A DNA stretch of 64,000 nucleotides from Hoyosella levis (GTDB lineage Bacteria; Actinomycetota; Actinomycetes; Mycobacteriales; Mycobacteriaceae): positions 124,001-188,000 of the forward strand of contig NZ_BQYM01000004.1 in the NCBI RefSeq assembly GCF_026008515.1, in the 5' to 3' direction. A program made the position numbers and the translations under genes. Under the pieces are notes generated by a model. It saw only the letters and a program-made list of their open reading frames with translations, made no database searches and was not told where the DNA came from. How positions within the stretch are numbered: the stretch's first letter is position 1; each line of letters opens with the position of its first letter. Positions 27,375 to 36,135 of the stretch are shown here, in pieces.

Positions 27375-28166
27375 ATGGCCACCACCATCACCGTTGCCAT
27401 TCTCGGTATCGCCATCGGCATCCTCCTCGGCCTCCTCGGCGGGGGCGGCGCCATCCTTGCCGTGCCCGCCCTCGTCTACGTCGTCGGCATGCCCATCCAC
27501 CAAGCGGTGCCGCTCTCCCTCATCGTCGTCGCGCTCGCCTCGGCAACCGGAGTCCTCCCTCGCCTCCGCGCAGTCAACTGGCGCCTGGCGGGCATCTTCG
27601 CCGCCACGGGTGTGCCCGCCGCACTGCTCGGCGGCTGGATCGGCCGCGCAATCCCCGAGGACGTGCTCCTTGCCGGATTCGCCGCCATCATGATCCTCGC
27701 CGCGTACCGCATGCTCCACAGCCCCGACCACACCGGAACCGCGTGCGCCGTCACCGAGGAAGGCGGCGGGCCACCCCACATCAACTGGAAGCGCTGCTCC
27801 TCCCGGTCCATCCCTGCCGGGCTCGCTGTCGGCGTGCTCACTGGCATGTTCGGGGTGGGCGGCGGATTCCTCATCGTCCCCGCGCTCGTCCTGCTCCTCG
27901 GCCTGCCCATGTCCATCGCGGTCGGGACATCACTGCTCATCATCATCGCCAACTCGCTCGCCGGGCTCGCCTCCCACCTCGGAACCGTTGAGCTCGACTG
28001 GACCATCACAGCCGTCTTCGCCGCCACCGCCATCGTTGGCTCGCTCGCCGCGCAACGCGTTGCCCACCGCATCAGTGCCCGCCAGCTCCAGCGCTGGTTC
28101 TCCTACCTCGTCCTCGTGCTCGCCGCCGTGATCCTCGGCGACGTCATCATCGGGCTATTCCGATAG
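27375..28166 (+). CDS. TSUP/TauE-SafE family membrane exporter
   Basis: A 263-residue membrane protein with two pseudo-repeats each opening GxLxGxxGxGG (GILLGLLGGGGAILAVPAL and GVLTGMFGVGGGFLIVPAL), about eight transmembrane helices, typical of sulfite/thiosulfate or sulfoacetate exporters. The CstR-like operator upstream and the MBL-rhodanese gene nearby suggest export of sulfite or thiosulfate made during persulfide detoxification (as TauE in the S. aureus cst operon); substrate is inferred. The ATG at 27375 has GACGGGAGC upstream. The 3' end overlaps the convergent methyltransferase-like gene by 12 nt. Confidence 0.87.
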   Translation: MATTITVAILGIAIGILLGLLGGGGAILAVPALVYVVGMPIHQAVPLSLIVVALASATGVLPRLRAVNWRLAGIFAATGVPAALLGGWIGRAIPEDVLLAGFAAIMILAAYRMLHSPDHTGTACAVTEEGGGPPHINWKRCSSRSIPAGLAVGVLTGMFGVGGGFLIVPALVLLLGLPMSIAVGTSLLIIIANSLAGLASHLGTVELDWTITAVFAATAIVGSLAAQRVAHRISARQLQRWFSYLVLVLAAVILGDVIIGLFR

Positions 28167-29084
28167 CAACCCGGGCGCGGGATCCTCCCGGGGCTGCGCA
28201 CCCTTGCGGAACTCCACGACCGCGTCCCCGTCCAGCACCACCGCTGCGTCCGCCCCACCGCGCAGCCTCGCCCCCAGTGCCACCGCATCGATCGGCGCAT
28301 CGCTGGCTACCACCACGACGTTCCCTGGTCGACGTCCCTTCAGCGTGGCTTGATCACCGACGATCAGGACATGGCCGAAGCGGGCGAGCAGGGTCGCCAC
28401 CTCCTCCCGCGCCTCGCGCAGCCCCCTCAGCGCCCCGCAATTGACCGCGTACGTCCCGCCCGGAGGGAGCACCCGACGCACCCCATCGAGGAAGCCCGTC
28501 GTCGTCAGCGCTCGCGGCGTCTCGTCGCCCGCGAAGACATCCCGCACGATCACATCCCTCGTGCCCGGCGAGAGCCCCTCCACCACCTCGCGGGCCTCCC
28601 CCACCCGGATCCGCAACCGTGGCGCCCGCGGCAGGTCCGACCACTCCCGCGCCAGCCGCGCGAGCTCCGCGTCGATCTCCACCACGAGCTGCCGCGCGCC
28701 CGGCAGCACCTCTGCCACATATCGCGGCAACGTGCACGCGCCCCCGCCGAGATGCAGCACCCGCAATCCCGCGCCGTCGCCCGGCCGCTGGCATTCGATA
28801 GCGGCCGCGATCCAGTGCATGTAGCCAAAGCCGAGGCGGCGGGGATCGCCCGGGGAGATGAACGAGCTTGGCGCCCCATTCACGTACAGCACCCAGCCGC
28901 CCTCGCCCTCCGCCACGAGCTCGCAGGTGCCCGAGTCGACGGGTAGCACACCAGTAGCCCACGGATCCTGGCCGGGCGCTGCGGGAACGCGGCTGGCCTG
29001 GCTGCGGGAATCCTGGCGGCGGGCTGCCTGGCTGGGGCCCTGGCTGCGGCGGGACTGGCGGCTCATCGGCCCATTGTTGCGCAC
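28155..29084 (-). CDS. spermidine synthase-like SAM-binding protein
   Basis: A 309-residue protein with a Gln/Arg/Ser-rich first 45 residues followed by a spermidine-synthase/methyltransferase fold: RVLHLGGGACTLPRYVAEV (SAM motif I), VVEIDAELARLAREW, RVGEAREVVEGL, DVIVRDVFAGDETP. The aminopropyl acceptor loop is not evident, so the function may be a methyltransferase or a degenerate synthase. GTG 29084 and ATG 29066 are both possible starts. Convergent 12-nt overlap with the TSUP gene. It lies between two genes that share a CstR-like operator, but its own promoter shows none. Confidence 0.78.
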   Translation of the reverse strand: MRNNGPMSRQSRRSQGPSQAARRQDSRSQASRVPAAPGQDPWATGVLPVDSGTCELVAEGEGGWVLYVNGAPSSFISPGDPRRLGFGYMHWIAAAIECQRPGDGAGLRVLHLGGGACTLPRYVAEVLPGARQLVVEIDAELARLAREWSDLPRAPRLRIRVGEAREVVEGLSPGTRDVIVRDVFAGDETPRALTTTGFLDGVRRVLPPGGTYAVNCGALRGLREAREEVATLLARFGHVLIVGDQATLKGRRPGNVVVVASDAPIDAVALGARLRGGADAAVVLDGDAVVEFRKGAQPREDPAPGLLSE

Positions 29085-29099
29085 TCGGCCGCGCTAGCC

Positions 29100-29150
29100 C
29101 CGATCGTGAAAGCCTGGCCACGCTGTACGTGGGTGGATCCTCACGATCGG
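29100..29150. repeat. nested palindrome (family E, single copy)
   Basis: Outer arms CCGATCGTGA (29100-29109) / TCACGATCGG (29141-29150), inner hairpin CCACG-ctgta-CGTGG. It lies 15 bp downstream of the MBL-rhodanese stop (minus strand) and could serve as a terminator, but no T-run follows. Confidence 0.65.
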
Positions 29151-29164
29151 AGCGGGCCGCGCAC

Positions 29165-30535
29165 CTACACCGCCGCGTGCTCCGCGAGCCAGGCGTTGTA
29201 GCCACCCACGAGGTCGCTCGCTCCGCCGATCCCGCGGGCGCGCAGCAGGCTGGCGGCGACGCTGGAGCGCCACCCCCCGGCGCAGTGCACGACGATGGGC
29301 TTGCCCGCGGGCAGCTCACCGAGACGCGCGTCGAGCTGGGCGAGCGGGATGTGGACGGAGCCCTCGATGTAGCCGCCCTCGCGCTCGCCGGGATTGCGGA
29401 TGTCCACGAGAGTCACCGCGTCGAGGCTCGTGGCGAGTTCCTCCACCGTGTAGCGGGGCGCGGGCGCCACACGTCCAGCGAGCGCGGCGGGGAAGCTGGT
29501 GCCGCTCACGGCGAGGTAGCCGATGACGTTGTCGTAGCCGATGCGGGAGAGGCGCATCGCCGCGTCCTGCTCCTCGCCCGGGTAGGTGATGACGATGATG
29601 TCGTCCTGCGGCCCGGCGACCATGCCGCCGGTCTCGGCGAAGCGGCCATCGAACCCGACGTTGACGGAGCCGCGGACGTGGCCGTCCGCGAAATCGTCGG
29701 GCGAGCGGGCGTCGAGGACCACTCCTCCGTTGTCGAGATGCTGGGCGACGTACGCGGCGGTGATCGCGGGGACGTGGCGGTCCTGGGCGAGCAGGGCGCG
29801 GTTGCGGCGGTTGAGCTCAGCGTCGGTGAGGAAGTAGCCGGGCACCGCGGGCTGGCCATCAGTGATGAGCGCGACGAAGGCGCCCTCGCTCATGGGCTGT
29901 ACGGACAGATTGGTGCGGCGCTGCTCGCCAATGGTGGAGGTGAGCTCGGTGGAGAGGTTCTTCCCGCACGAGGAGCCCGCGCCGTGGGCAGGCATGACGA
30001 TGACGTCATCGGGCAGGGTCAGCAGGACGTTGTGGATGGTGCTGTACATGGCACGGGCGAGGTCGGTGTTGCTGCCATCGCCGAGATTGGCGAGGTCGGG
30101 CCGACCGACGTCGCCGATGAACAGGGAGTCTCCGGTGAGCACGGCCGTGGGGCTGGCTTGCGCGGTCTCGCGGACAAGAAGGCTGATGGATTCCCAGGTG
30201 TGGCCGGGCGTCTCGAGGATCTCGATGCCGACGTCGCCGAGGCTGAGGCGCTCGCCGTGGTGGAGCCGCTTGATGGGGTACTCGGTGTCGGCGCGGTGGC
30301 CGAAGCCGATCCATGCGCCGGTGGCTTCGACGAGCTCGAGGTGGCCGGAGACGAAGTCCGCGTGGAAATGGGTGTTGATGATGCCGATGATGGTCAGCCC
30401 GTGGGCCTTGGCGTCGGTGAGGTACTCGGTGATGTCACGCCGGGGGTCGACGACGATAGCGTTGCCGGTCTTCTCGTCGCCGATCAGGTACGACGCGTGC
30501 GAGAGGCAGTCGATGTAGTACTGCTCCAGGATCAT
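29165..30535 (-). CDS. MBL-fold persulfide dioxygenase fused to two rhodanese domains (CstB-like)
   Basis: A 456-residue fusion. Residues 1-240 are an ETHE1-like metallo-beta-lactamase domain (NTHFHADFVSGH with H56, H58, D60; TPGHTWESISLLV; TGDSLFIGDVGRPDL; PAHGAGSSCG) that oxidises glutathione- or other low-molecular persulfides to sulfite. Rhodanese domain 1 (about 255-355) has ITYPGEEQDA where the catalytic Cys loop should be, so it is inactive; domain 2 (about 365-456) has active Cys418 in HCAGGWRSS. This is the S. aureus CstB layout. ATG at 30535 with GAGGAGG. Two CstR-like palindromes lie 44-92 nt upstream. In this mycothiol producer the substrate may be mycothiol persulfide (inference). 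Confidence 0.88.
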   Translation of the reverse strand: MILEQYYIDCLSHASYLIGDEKTGNAIVVDPRRDITEYLTDAKAHGLTIIGIINTHFHADFVSGHLELVEATGAWIGFGHRADTEYPIKRLHHGERLSLGDVGIEILETPGHTWESISLLVRETAQASPTAVLTGDSLFIGDVGRPDLANLGDGSNTDLARAMYSTIHNVLLTLPDDVIVMPAHGAGSSCGKNLSTELTSTIGEQRRTNLSVQPMSEGAFVALITDGQPAVPGYFLTDAELNRRNRALLAQDRHVPAITAAYVAQHLDNGGVVLDARSPDDFADGHVRGSVNVGFDGRFAETGGMVAGPQDDIIVITYPGEEQDAAMRLSRIGYDNVIGYLAVSGTSFPAALAGRVAPAPRYTVEELATSLDAVTLVDIRNPGEREGGYIEGSVHIPLAQLDARLGELPAGKPIVVHCAGGWRSSVAASLLRARGIGGASDLVGGYNAWLAEHAAV

Positions 30536-30578
30536 CCTGGCCTCCTCGTGGTGGGATTCGCTCGGGGATTCCTATCCG

Positions 30579-30594
30579 TAACCCCCTGGGGCAT
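30579..30594. promoter_or_regulatory. weaker second CstR-like site
   Basis: TAACCC-CCTG-GGGCAT has the same 6-4-6 layout as the perfect site 18 bp upstream, with two mismatches in the left arm and one in the right. Tandem sites are common for this regulator family. Confidence 0.45.
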
Positions 30595-30611
30595 GCCATC
30601 AGCATAGCGCA

Positions 30612-30627
30612 ATACCCCAGGGGGTAT
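30612..30627. promoter_or_regulatory. CsoR/CstR-type operator before CstB-like gene
   Basis: ATACCC-CAGG-GGGTAT, perfect palindrome with the same spacing as the site at 27314; flanking A and T extend it to 7+7. It lies 77 nt upstream of the MBL-rhodanese start. Confidence 0.68.
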
Positions 30628-30722
30628 TCAAGAGGCGGGATGCCATGCACGCCGCGCACCACCCCGCCGGTGTGCTAAATAACCGCCGCGTTCGCTAGCA
30701 TGGGTGCGTTCCCACGGAACAT

Positions 30723-30795
30723 GCCCCTTTAGCTCAGTTGGTAGAGCTACGGACTTTTAATCCGCAGGTCCTCGGTTCGAGCCCGAGAGGGGGCA
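30723..30795 (+). tRNA. tRNA-Lys (TTT)
   Basis: 73 nt. Anticodon loop CTTTTAA between GGA and TCC gives TTT. Acceptor GCCCCTT pairs with AGGGGGC. T-arm CTCGGTTCGAGCCCGAG. No encoded CCA. Followed by palindrome copy A4. Confidence 0.96.
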
Positions 30796-30839
30796 CATCA
30801 CTCCCCCGCCTGGCCATCCCGGGTGGGGCGGGCACCGCG

Positions 30840-30903
30840 CCGGAAGTGTTACCGAATGCACCCCCTAGCCCGCGAAACCGGGTGCGAAAGCGCGCACAAC
30901 CGC
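30840..30903. repeat. dispersed palindrome family A, copy 4
   Basis: CCGGAAGTGTTACC at the left, GCGCACAACCG at the right, inner arms TGCACCC / GGGTGC; more decayed than copies 1 and 3. It sits just 3' of tRNA-Lys, upstream of the DUF937 gene. Confidence 0.7.
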
Positions 30904-31024
30904 AAAGCGATCGCCCCGCTCCCGCGGCTGGATCACTCGCTCGCCGAGACCGGATCCTGGTCCGGTCCCACCCCGCGCGGTTATCGTCGTACGTGATTGC
31001 CCGCTTCAAGGAAAGGTCCCTGCC

Positions 31025-31540
31025 ATGGCCGCGCTCGACGATCTGCTCCGCCAGGTCCCCATCAGCCAGATCGCCCAGAAGCTCGGAGTGGATGATTCCA
31101 CCGCGGAGGGCGTGGTGAAGCAGGCCCTGCCCACGCTGCTCGGCAGGCTCGACCGCAACGCGCAGGATTCGCAGGGCGCGGATTCCCTGGCCAGCGCGCT
31201 CGATGGCCGGGACACGACCCTGGCGGACCGCGAGATCAATCTCGACGAGGTCGATACGGACGATGGCGAGAAGATTGTCGACCGCATCCTCGGCGAGGAC
31301 AAGGACACAGCGATCCGTGCGCTCGCTGATGGCGCTGACGGCACGGGCGGTGGCGATGAATCACTAGTGGCGAAGGTGCTGCCGATGATCGCGCCGATCG
31401 TGATGGCCTACCTGGCAAAGCAATACATGGGCAGCAAGGGTGGCCTCGGTGGAATGCTGGGCAGCGTGCTGAGCGGGCAGCAGTCGCAGGGCGGGCTCGG
31501 CGGCGTGCTGGGCGGCCTGCTCGGTGGGGGCAAGAACTAG
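31025..31540 (+). CDS. DUF937 domain protein
   Basis: A 171-residue protein of the DUF937 family: N-terminal helical bundle (LDDLLRQVPISQIAQKLGVDD, VVKQALPTLLGRLDRNA), an acidic middle, a single hydrophobic helix (VLPMIAPIVMAYLAKQYM, about 123-140) and a Gly-rich repeat tail with GGLGG/GLLGG units. Function unknown. ATG at 31025 with AAGGAAAGG upstream; the dus gene starts 4 nt after its stop, so they form an operon. Confidence 0.8.
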   Translation: MAALDDLLRQVPISQIAQKLGVDDSTAEGVVKQALPTLLGRLDRNAQDSQGADSLASALDGRDTTLADREINLDEVDTDDGEKIVDRILGEDKDTAIRALADGADGTGGGDESLVAKVLPMIAPIVMAYLAKQYMGSKGGLGGMLGSVLSGQQSQGGLGGVLGGLLGGGKN

Positions 31541-31544
31541 CACG

Positions 31545-32708
31545 ATGGTGGCATCCAAGACTTCTCCCGCCCCGTTGCGCATCGGGTCCCTCGAGCTCGG
31601 CAGCCCCGTGGTGCTCGCCCCGATGGCCGGTATCACCAATGTGGCGTTCCGCACGCTCTGCCGGGAGATCGAGACGGCGCGGGCAGGGTCCACGGCGGGG
31701 CTGTATGTATGCGAGATGGTCACGGCGCGCGCCCTGGTAGAGCGCAATGAGGCCACGATGCACATGACGACCTTCGGCCCGACCGAGACGCCACGCTCGC
31801 TGCAGCTCTACACGGTGGATCCGCGCTATACCTATGAGGCGGCGCGGATGATCGTCGAGGAGGACCTCGCTGATCACATCGACATGAACTTTGGCTGCCC
31901 CGTGCCGAAGGTGACGCGCAAGGGCGGTGGCGCGGCGTTGCCGTACAAGCGCAACCTGTTCGGCCAGATCGTGGCGGCCGCGGTACGGGCGACCGAGGGA
32001 ACGTCGATCCCGGTGACGGTGAAGTTCCGCATTGGCATCGATGCCGACCACCACACGCATCTTGATGCGGGGCGCATCGCGGAGGGCGAGGGCGCGGCCG
32101 CGGTGGCTTTGCATGCCCGGACGGCGGCGCAGCGCTACTCGGGCGTGGCGGACTGGGACGAGATCGCTCGCCTCAAGCAGCACGTCACCACGATCCCGGT
32201 GCTTGGCAATGGCGACATCTTCGCGGCGGAGGATGCCGAACGGATGATGGCGGTCACGGGATGCGACGGCGTGGTGGTTGGCCGGGGCTGCCTGGGACGG
32301 CCGTGGCTGTTCGCGGAGCTGAGCGCCCGGCTGAATGGCAATCCGGTGCCCGAGCCACCGCGGCTGGGCGAAGTGGCGCAGATCATGCAGCGGCACGCCG
32401 AGCTGCTCGTGGACCATCATGGCGAGCATCGGGGCACGCGGGAGATGCGCAAGCACATCGCGTGGTACCTGCGGGGGTTCCCCGCTGGCTCGGACCTGCG
32501 GTCGGCGCTCTCGCTCGTGGAAAGCCTCGCCCAGTTGAAAACGCTGCTCAGTGAGCTTGACCCGGATGTCCCGTTCCCCGCTGCGGCGGAGGGCCCGCGG
32601 GGGCGGCAGGGATCACCGGGAAAGGTGATGCTGCCCGAGGGATGGCTGGAGGATCCCGATGATTGCGCGGTCCCGGAGGGGGCGGACATGATGCATTCCG
32701 GCGGCTAG
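31545..32708 (+). CDS. dusB: tRNA-dihydrouridine synthase (DusB-like)
   Basis: FMN enzyme that reduces uridines in the tRNA D-loop using NADPH. The 387-residue TIM barrel shows VVLAPMAGITNVAFRTLCRE (FMN loop), DHIDMNFGCPVPKVTRKGGGAAL with the catalytic Cys in NFGCP, the VKFRIGID strand, LHARTAAQRYSG and VVGRGCLGRPWLF. The C-terminal helical domain follows. The start is taken as ATG 31545 after the DUF937 stop; upstream frame residues belong to DUF937. In M. tuberculosis the homologue (Rv0823c) is likewise next to an LCP gene. Confidence 0.93.
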   Translation: MVASKTSPAPLRIGSLELGSPVVLAPMAGITNVAFRTLCREIETARAGSTAGLYVCEMVTARALVERNEATMHMTTFGPTETPRSLQLYTVDPRYTYEAARMIVEEDLADHIDMNFGCPVPKVTRKGGGAALPYKRNLFGQIVAAAVRATEGTSIPVTVKFRIGIDADHHTHLDAGRIAEGEGAAAVALHARTAAQRYSGVADWDEIARLKQHVTTIPVLGNGDIFAAEDAERMMAVTGCDGVVVGRGCLGRPWLFAELSARLNGNPVPEPPRLGEVAQIMQRHAELLVDHHGEHRGTREMRKHIAWYLRGFPAGSDLRSALSLVESLAQLKTLLSELDPDVPFPAAAEGPRGRQGSPGKVMLPEGWLEDPDDCAVPEGADMMHSGG

Positions 32709-32883
32709 CAATCCTGCAACACTCGCACCATTCGTCACGCTAGCCCCCAGGATTGGGGTATCGATACTGCCATGATGGCGCGTGCACTGGTGTGCATGCT
32801 TACTCTAGTAGGAACTACTTTGCCCGCGGACCGGCCCACCACGGCCGGGGCCGTGGCGCGCACCAGGACCCGAGGATGGATGA

Positions 32884-34491
32884 GTGAGCGATTCGCCTAG
32901 CAGCGGCACGCCCCGCGCGGCAGGACAGGTCGGCGTGGTCATGCCGCCTTCCCCCGTCGCGCACCGGCATCCCCGCATCCTCATCGCTGCGCGCGTCATG
33001 ATCGCGCTCGTGTCGCTGAGCGCGCTCGTCCTCACCGGAACGGTGTGGAACTACATCCGCAGCACCAATAACAACCTCACCGTCATCGAAGCACTGGACA
33101 TGGGCTCCGATGACGTGCGCGGCATGGATGACCAGGCCGGCGACGAGACGTTCCTCGTGGTGGGTGTCGATAGCCGCGCGGGCATCAACGCGCAGATCGG
33201 CGGCACCGGCTGGATGCACGAAGGTGCCCGATCGGACACGATCATGCTGGTCACCATCCCCGCTGACCGGCGGCGCGTCGTCGCTGTCTCCTTCCCGCGC
33301 GACCTGAACATCACCCGCCCCCGCTGCCAGCGCTTCGACAACGATTCCGCCACCTACTCCGAGAACTACGTCCCCCCGGAACCCAACGTCAAGCTCAACG
33401 ACGCCTACTACACCGGCGGCCCGAAATGCCTGATCAAAGCAGTCCAGCAGATCTCGGGAATGAACATCAACCGCTTCGTCGGCATTGATTTCGCGGGCTT
33501 CCAGGACATGGTCGACACCATCGGCGGTGTCGAGGTATGCGCCACCCAGCCGATGTGGGACGACGAGCTCGGGCTCATCATCCCCGAGGCGGGACGCCAG
33601 GTCATCAACGGGCCAACCGCCCTCGACTACGTGCGCGCGCGCCACGTTCCCTCCGAGGGCACCAACGACTACGGCCGCATGCACCGGCAGCAGGTGCTGC
33701 TGTCCTCGCTGCTCCGCGAGGTCCTCTCCAGCCGCGTCCTGCTCGATCCCACCAAGCTCAACAGCTTCATCGATGCGTTCGTCAGCCACACGTTCGTCGA
33801 GAACGTCGACGCGGAATCACTACTGATGCTCGCCCGCTCCATGCAGGGTGTCGACGCGGGACAGGTCACGTTCCTCACAATTCCCACCGCGGGCCCGAAC
33901 GAGCAGATGAACGAGATCCCCCGCGACCGCGACATCGATGCCATCTTCGACGCGATCATCTACGACTGGCCCTTGCCCGGCGAGGAGATTCCTGCGGCGA
34001 GCAGCGACGACAACACCAATGATGCGCCCCCCGGCTCGTCCAGCGACTCCCCTCCCGCCGCCGGGCAGGCCGAGCCACGCGATGCCGAAGCGGTAGACCC
34101 TAGCCAGGTGAGCGTGCAGGTCTCCAACGGTTCCCGAACCCTTGGCATCGCCGGGAGCGCAGCGAGCGCTCTCGCGGGGCATGGCTTCCAGATCTACAGC
34201 GTGGGCGACCACCCGCGCGTGCTCAACCAGACCGTGATCCGCTATGCGGAGGGCAACGAGGCCGAGGCCGCCACCATCGCGTCCTCCTTCCCCAGCGCGG
34301 TGCTGCAGGAACGTCGCGGCCTCGGCAGCATCGTCGAGATCATCCTGGGAACCGACTCCGATGCCTCGGTGGCAGCACCAGCCAGCCCTGGGACAAAGGT
34401 GTCGATCATGGAGGACGGCTCCGTGGTGCAGCATGTGCCGCTCCCCGAGGATCTGTCTGTCACCAACGCCGGCGACCTGTCCTGCACGTGA
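32884..34491 (+). CDS. LytR-CpsA-Psr (LCP) ligase with LytR_C domain
   Basis: Membrane-anchored transferase that attaches arabinogalactan or other glycopolymers to peptidoglycan. In 535 residues, a short cytoplasmic N-terminus and one transmembrane helix (about 37-56) are followed by the LCP domain (about 95-330: VVGVDSRAG, ARSDTIMLVTIPADRR, VSFPRDLNITRP, DYVRARHVP, DYGRMHRQQ with conserved Arg/Asp residues). An acidic Ser/Pro linker follows, then a LytR_C domain (about 420-500: VQVSNGSRTLGIAGSAASAL). GTG at 32884 after GAGGATGG. Homologue of Rv0822c by position. Confidence 0.92.
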   Translation: MSDSPSSGTPRAAGQVGVVMPPSPVAHRHPRILIAARVMIALVSLSALVLTGTVWNYIRSTNNNLTVIEALDMGSDDVRGMDDQAGDETFLVVGVDSRAGINAQIGGTGWMHEGARSDTIMLVTIPADRRRVVAVSFPRDLNITRPRCQRFDNDSATYSENYVPPEPNVKLNDAYYTGGPKCLIKAVQQISGMNINRFVGIDFAGFQDMVDTIGGVEVCATQPMWDDELGLIIPEAGRQVINGPTALDYVRARHVPSEGTNDYGRMHRQQVLLSSLLREVLSSRVLLDPTKLNSFIDAFVSHTFVENVDAESLLMLARSMQGVDAGQVTFLTIPTAGPNEQMNEIPRDRDIDAIFDAIIYDWPLPGEEIPAASSDDNTNDAPPGSSSDSPPAAGQAEPRDAEAVDPSQVSVQVSNGSRTLGIAGSAASALAGHGFQIYSVGDHPRVLNQTVIRYAEGNEAEAATIASSFPSAVLQERRGLGSIVEIILGTDSDASVAAPASPGTKVSIMEDGSVVQHVPLPEDLSVTNAGDLSCT

Positions 34492-34554
34492 ATTCACGCG
34501 TCGTTCAACACGCGCGAATGACGATTCCCGCTTGGCAACGTAGGCTAAGTCACC

Positions 34555-35208
34555 ATGCGAGCTGCCTACACCGAGAAGATCGCCGACCTGTCGCTCTCTC
34601 TCGCCACGATGTGCCGACAGGCCGATGCGGCGATGGCATCGGCCACGCAGGCACTCCTGCAGGCCGATCTTGCGATCGCCGAGAAGGTCATCTCCGACCA
34701 TGACGAGCTTGATGCGATGCGAGCCTCGTGCGAGGAGAAGGCCTTCGCGCTCCTTGCGCTCCAAGCGCCAGTGGCCGGGGACCTGCGCTCCGTAGTATCC
34801 GGCATCCAGGCCGTCAACGACCTCGACCGGATGGGCCGCCTCGCGCTCCACGTCGCGAAGATCACCCGGCGGCGCCACCCGAAGCAGGCACTCCCGGAAG
34901 AGGTCAAGGCCTACTTCGCCGAGATGGGCCGCGTGGCCGCGCACCTCGCCAAGGGAGCGGCGGAGGTGCTCGAGAACCACGATGCCGAGCAGGCCCTCCA
35001 GCTGCTCGACGAGGACGATGCCATGGACGACCTGCACCGTCATCTGTTCAGCGTGCTCATGGATCGCGAATGGAAGCACGGTGTGGCCGCCGCCGTCGAT
35101 GTCACGCTGCTCGGGCGCTACTACGAGCGATTCGCTGACCACTCCGTCGAGGTTGCCCGCAAGGTCATCTACCTCGTGACGGGAAAGATCCCGGAGGACT
35201 CCGTCTAG
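34555..35208 (+). CDS. phoU: phosphate signalling regulator PhoU
   Basis: Cytoplasmic helical-bundle protein linking the Pst phosphate transporter to the PhoR/SenX3 kinase. 217 residues with two PhoU repeats: metal-binding motifs ERIxxxD-like ([20 protein letters not shown]) and [24 protein letters not shown] at 34555 is 8 nt after TAGGCT (34541-34546), no ribosome site: leaderless. No pst genes are visible in the window. Homologue of phoY2 by position. Confidence 0.93.
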   Translation: MRAAYTEKIADLSLSLATMCRQADAAMASATQALLQADLAIAEKVISDHDELDAMRASCEEKAFALLALQAPVAGDLRSVVSGIQAVNDLDRMGRLALHVAKITRRRHPKQALPEEVKAYFAEMGRVAAHLAKGAAEVLENHDAEQALQLLDEDDAMDDLHRHLFSVLMDREWKHGVAAAVDVTLLGRYYERFADHSVEVARKVIYLVTGKIPEDSV

Positions 35209-35213
35209 CAGGT

Positions 35214-36122
35214 CTAGCCGAGGGTGTAGGCCACATCGGTGAAGACCCGCTCGAAGCCCAGCCGCTCGTACGTGCGCAAAGCCGCCTTGTTGTCCGACTC
35301 CACATAGAGGCTCACTGTGGCGAGCCCCTGCTCCTGCAGGTGGCGCATGCCTTCCAGGGTCAGGGCGCGCCCGATGCCACGACCGTGCGCCGCGGGATCC
35401 ACCCCGACGATGTACACCTCGCCCATCCTCGGCTCATCGCCCTCTGCCGGGTGGATCTTCGTCCAGTGGAACCCCAGCAGCCTGTCGTGGTCGTCCGCGC
35501 CAAAGGCGAGCAGCAGGCCGTATGGGTCGAACCACGGCAGGCCGCGGCGCTCTTCCACATCGCCTACCGTCCAGCCGCCTTGCTCGGGATGCCACGCGAA
35601 CGCCGCATTGTTGACCCGCACGATCTCCCTGTCCAGTGCGCCAGCATTCGTCGCGCTGTCGGCATAGGTGGTGATCCGTGCGCCCTCGAGCGGCGCTGGA
35701 GCGGGCAAGGGAGTGCTGCCCTCGCCAAGCGGACGGCGCATCTGCAACAGCTCCCGGGTCCGCGACAGTCCTCTGACCTTCGCCATGGCACGCGCCGCTG
35801 GCAGGTCGCCGTGGGACCACACCTGCGCGCCAGTTCCGGCGATCGCGCGAATGCCGGAGAGCAACATGCTGCCCGCGCCCCGCCGCCGCTCCCCCGGATG
35901 CACCGCGAGCTCGACGTTGGCCGTGCCGTTCTCCCAGCGCACTGTGGCGATCCCCACCAGGTTGCCCTCGTCGAGAACCCCGACGTTGTGCGACTCGATC
36001 TCCCCCGCGAGCGCCCGCAATCCCTGTTCGGAGACCGGGCTAGCCTGATCGTGATCCCGCGCGGCGCCGAGCAACGCGGCCACCTCGGCCTCGCGGTCGC
36101 TGTCGAGTGGCACGATCTCCAT
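35214..36122 (-). CDS. mshD: mycothiol synthase MshD
   Basis: Last step of mycothiol synthesis: acetyl-CoA-dependent N-acetylation of Cys-GlcN-inositol. The 302-residue protein has two GNAT domains: N-terminal (VGIATVRWEN ... LAVHPGERRRGAGSMLL) and C-terminal (MGEVYIVGVDPAAHGRGIGRALTLEGM ... VSLYVESDNKAALRTYERLGF). ATG at 36122 has a GAGGTAG site 8 nt upstream; GTG 36131 is alternative. 13 nt after the glnR stop, so co-transcribed. Marks the organism as a mycothiol-producing actinobacterium. Confidence 0.95.
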   Translation of the reverse strand: MEIVPLDSDREAEVAALLGAARDHDQASPVSEQGLRALAGEIESHNVGVLDEGNLVGIATVRWENGTANVELAVHPGERRRGAGSMLLSGIRAIAGTGAQVWSHGDLPAARAMAKVRGLSRTRELLQMRRPLGEGSTPLPAPAPLEGARITTYADSATNAGALDREIVRVNNAAFAWHPEQGGWTVGDVEERRGLPWFDPYGLLLAFGADDHDRLLGFHWTKIHPAEGDEPRMGEVYIVGVDPAAHGRGIGRALTLEGMRHLQEQGLATVSLYVESDNKAALRTYERLGFERVFTDVAYTLG

Positions 36123-36135
36123 CGGCGGCACTACC

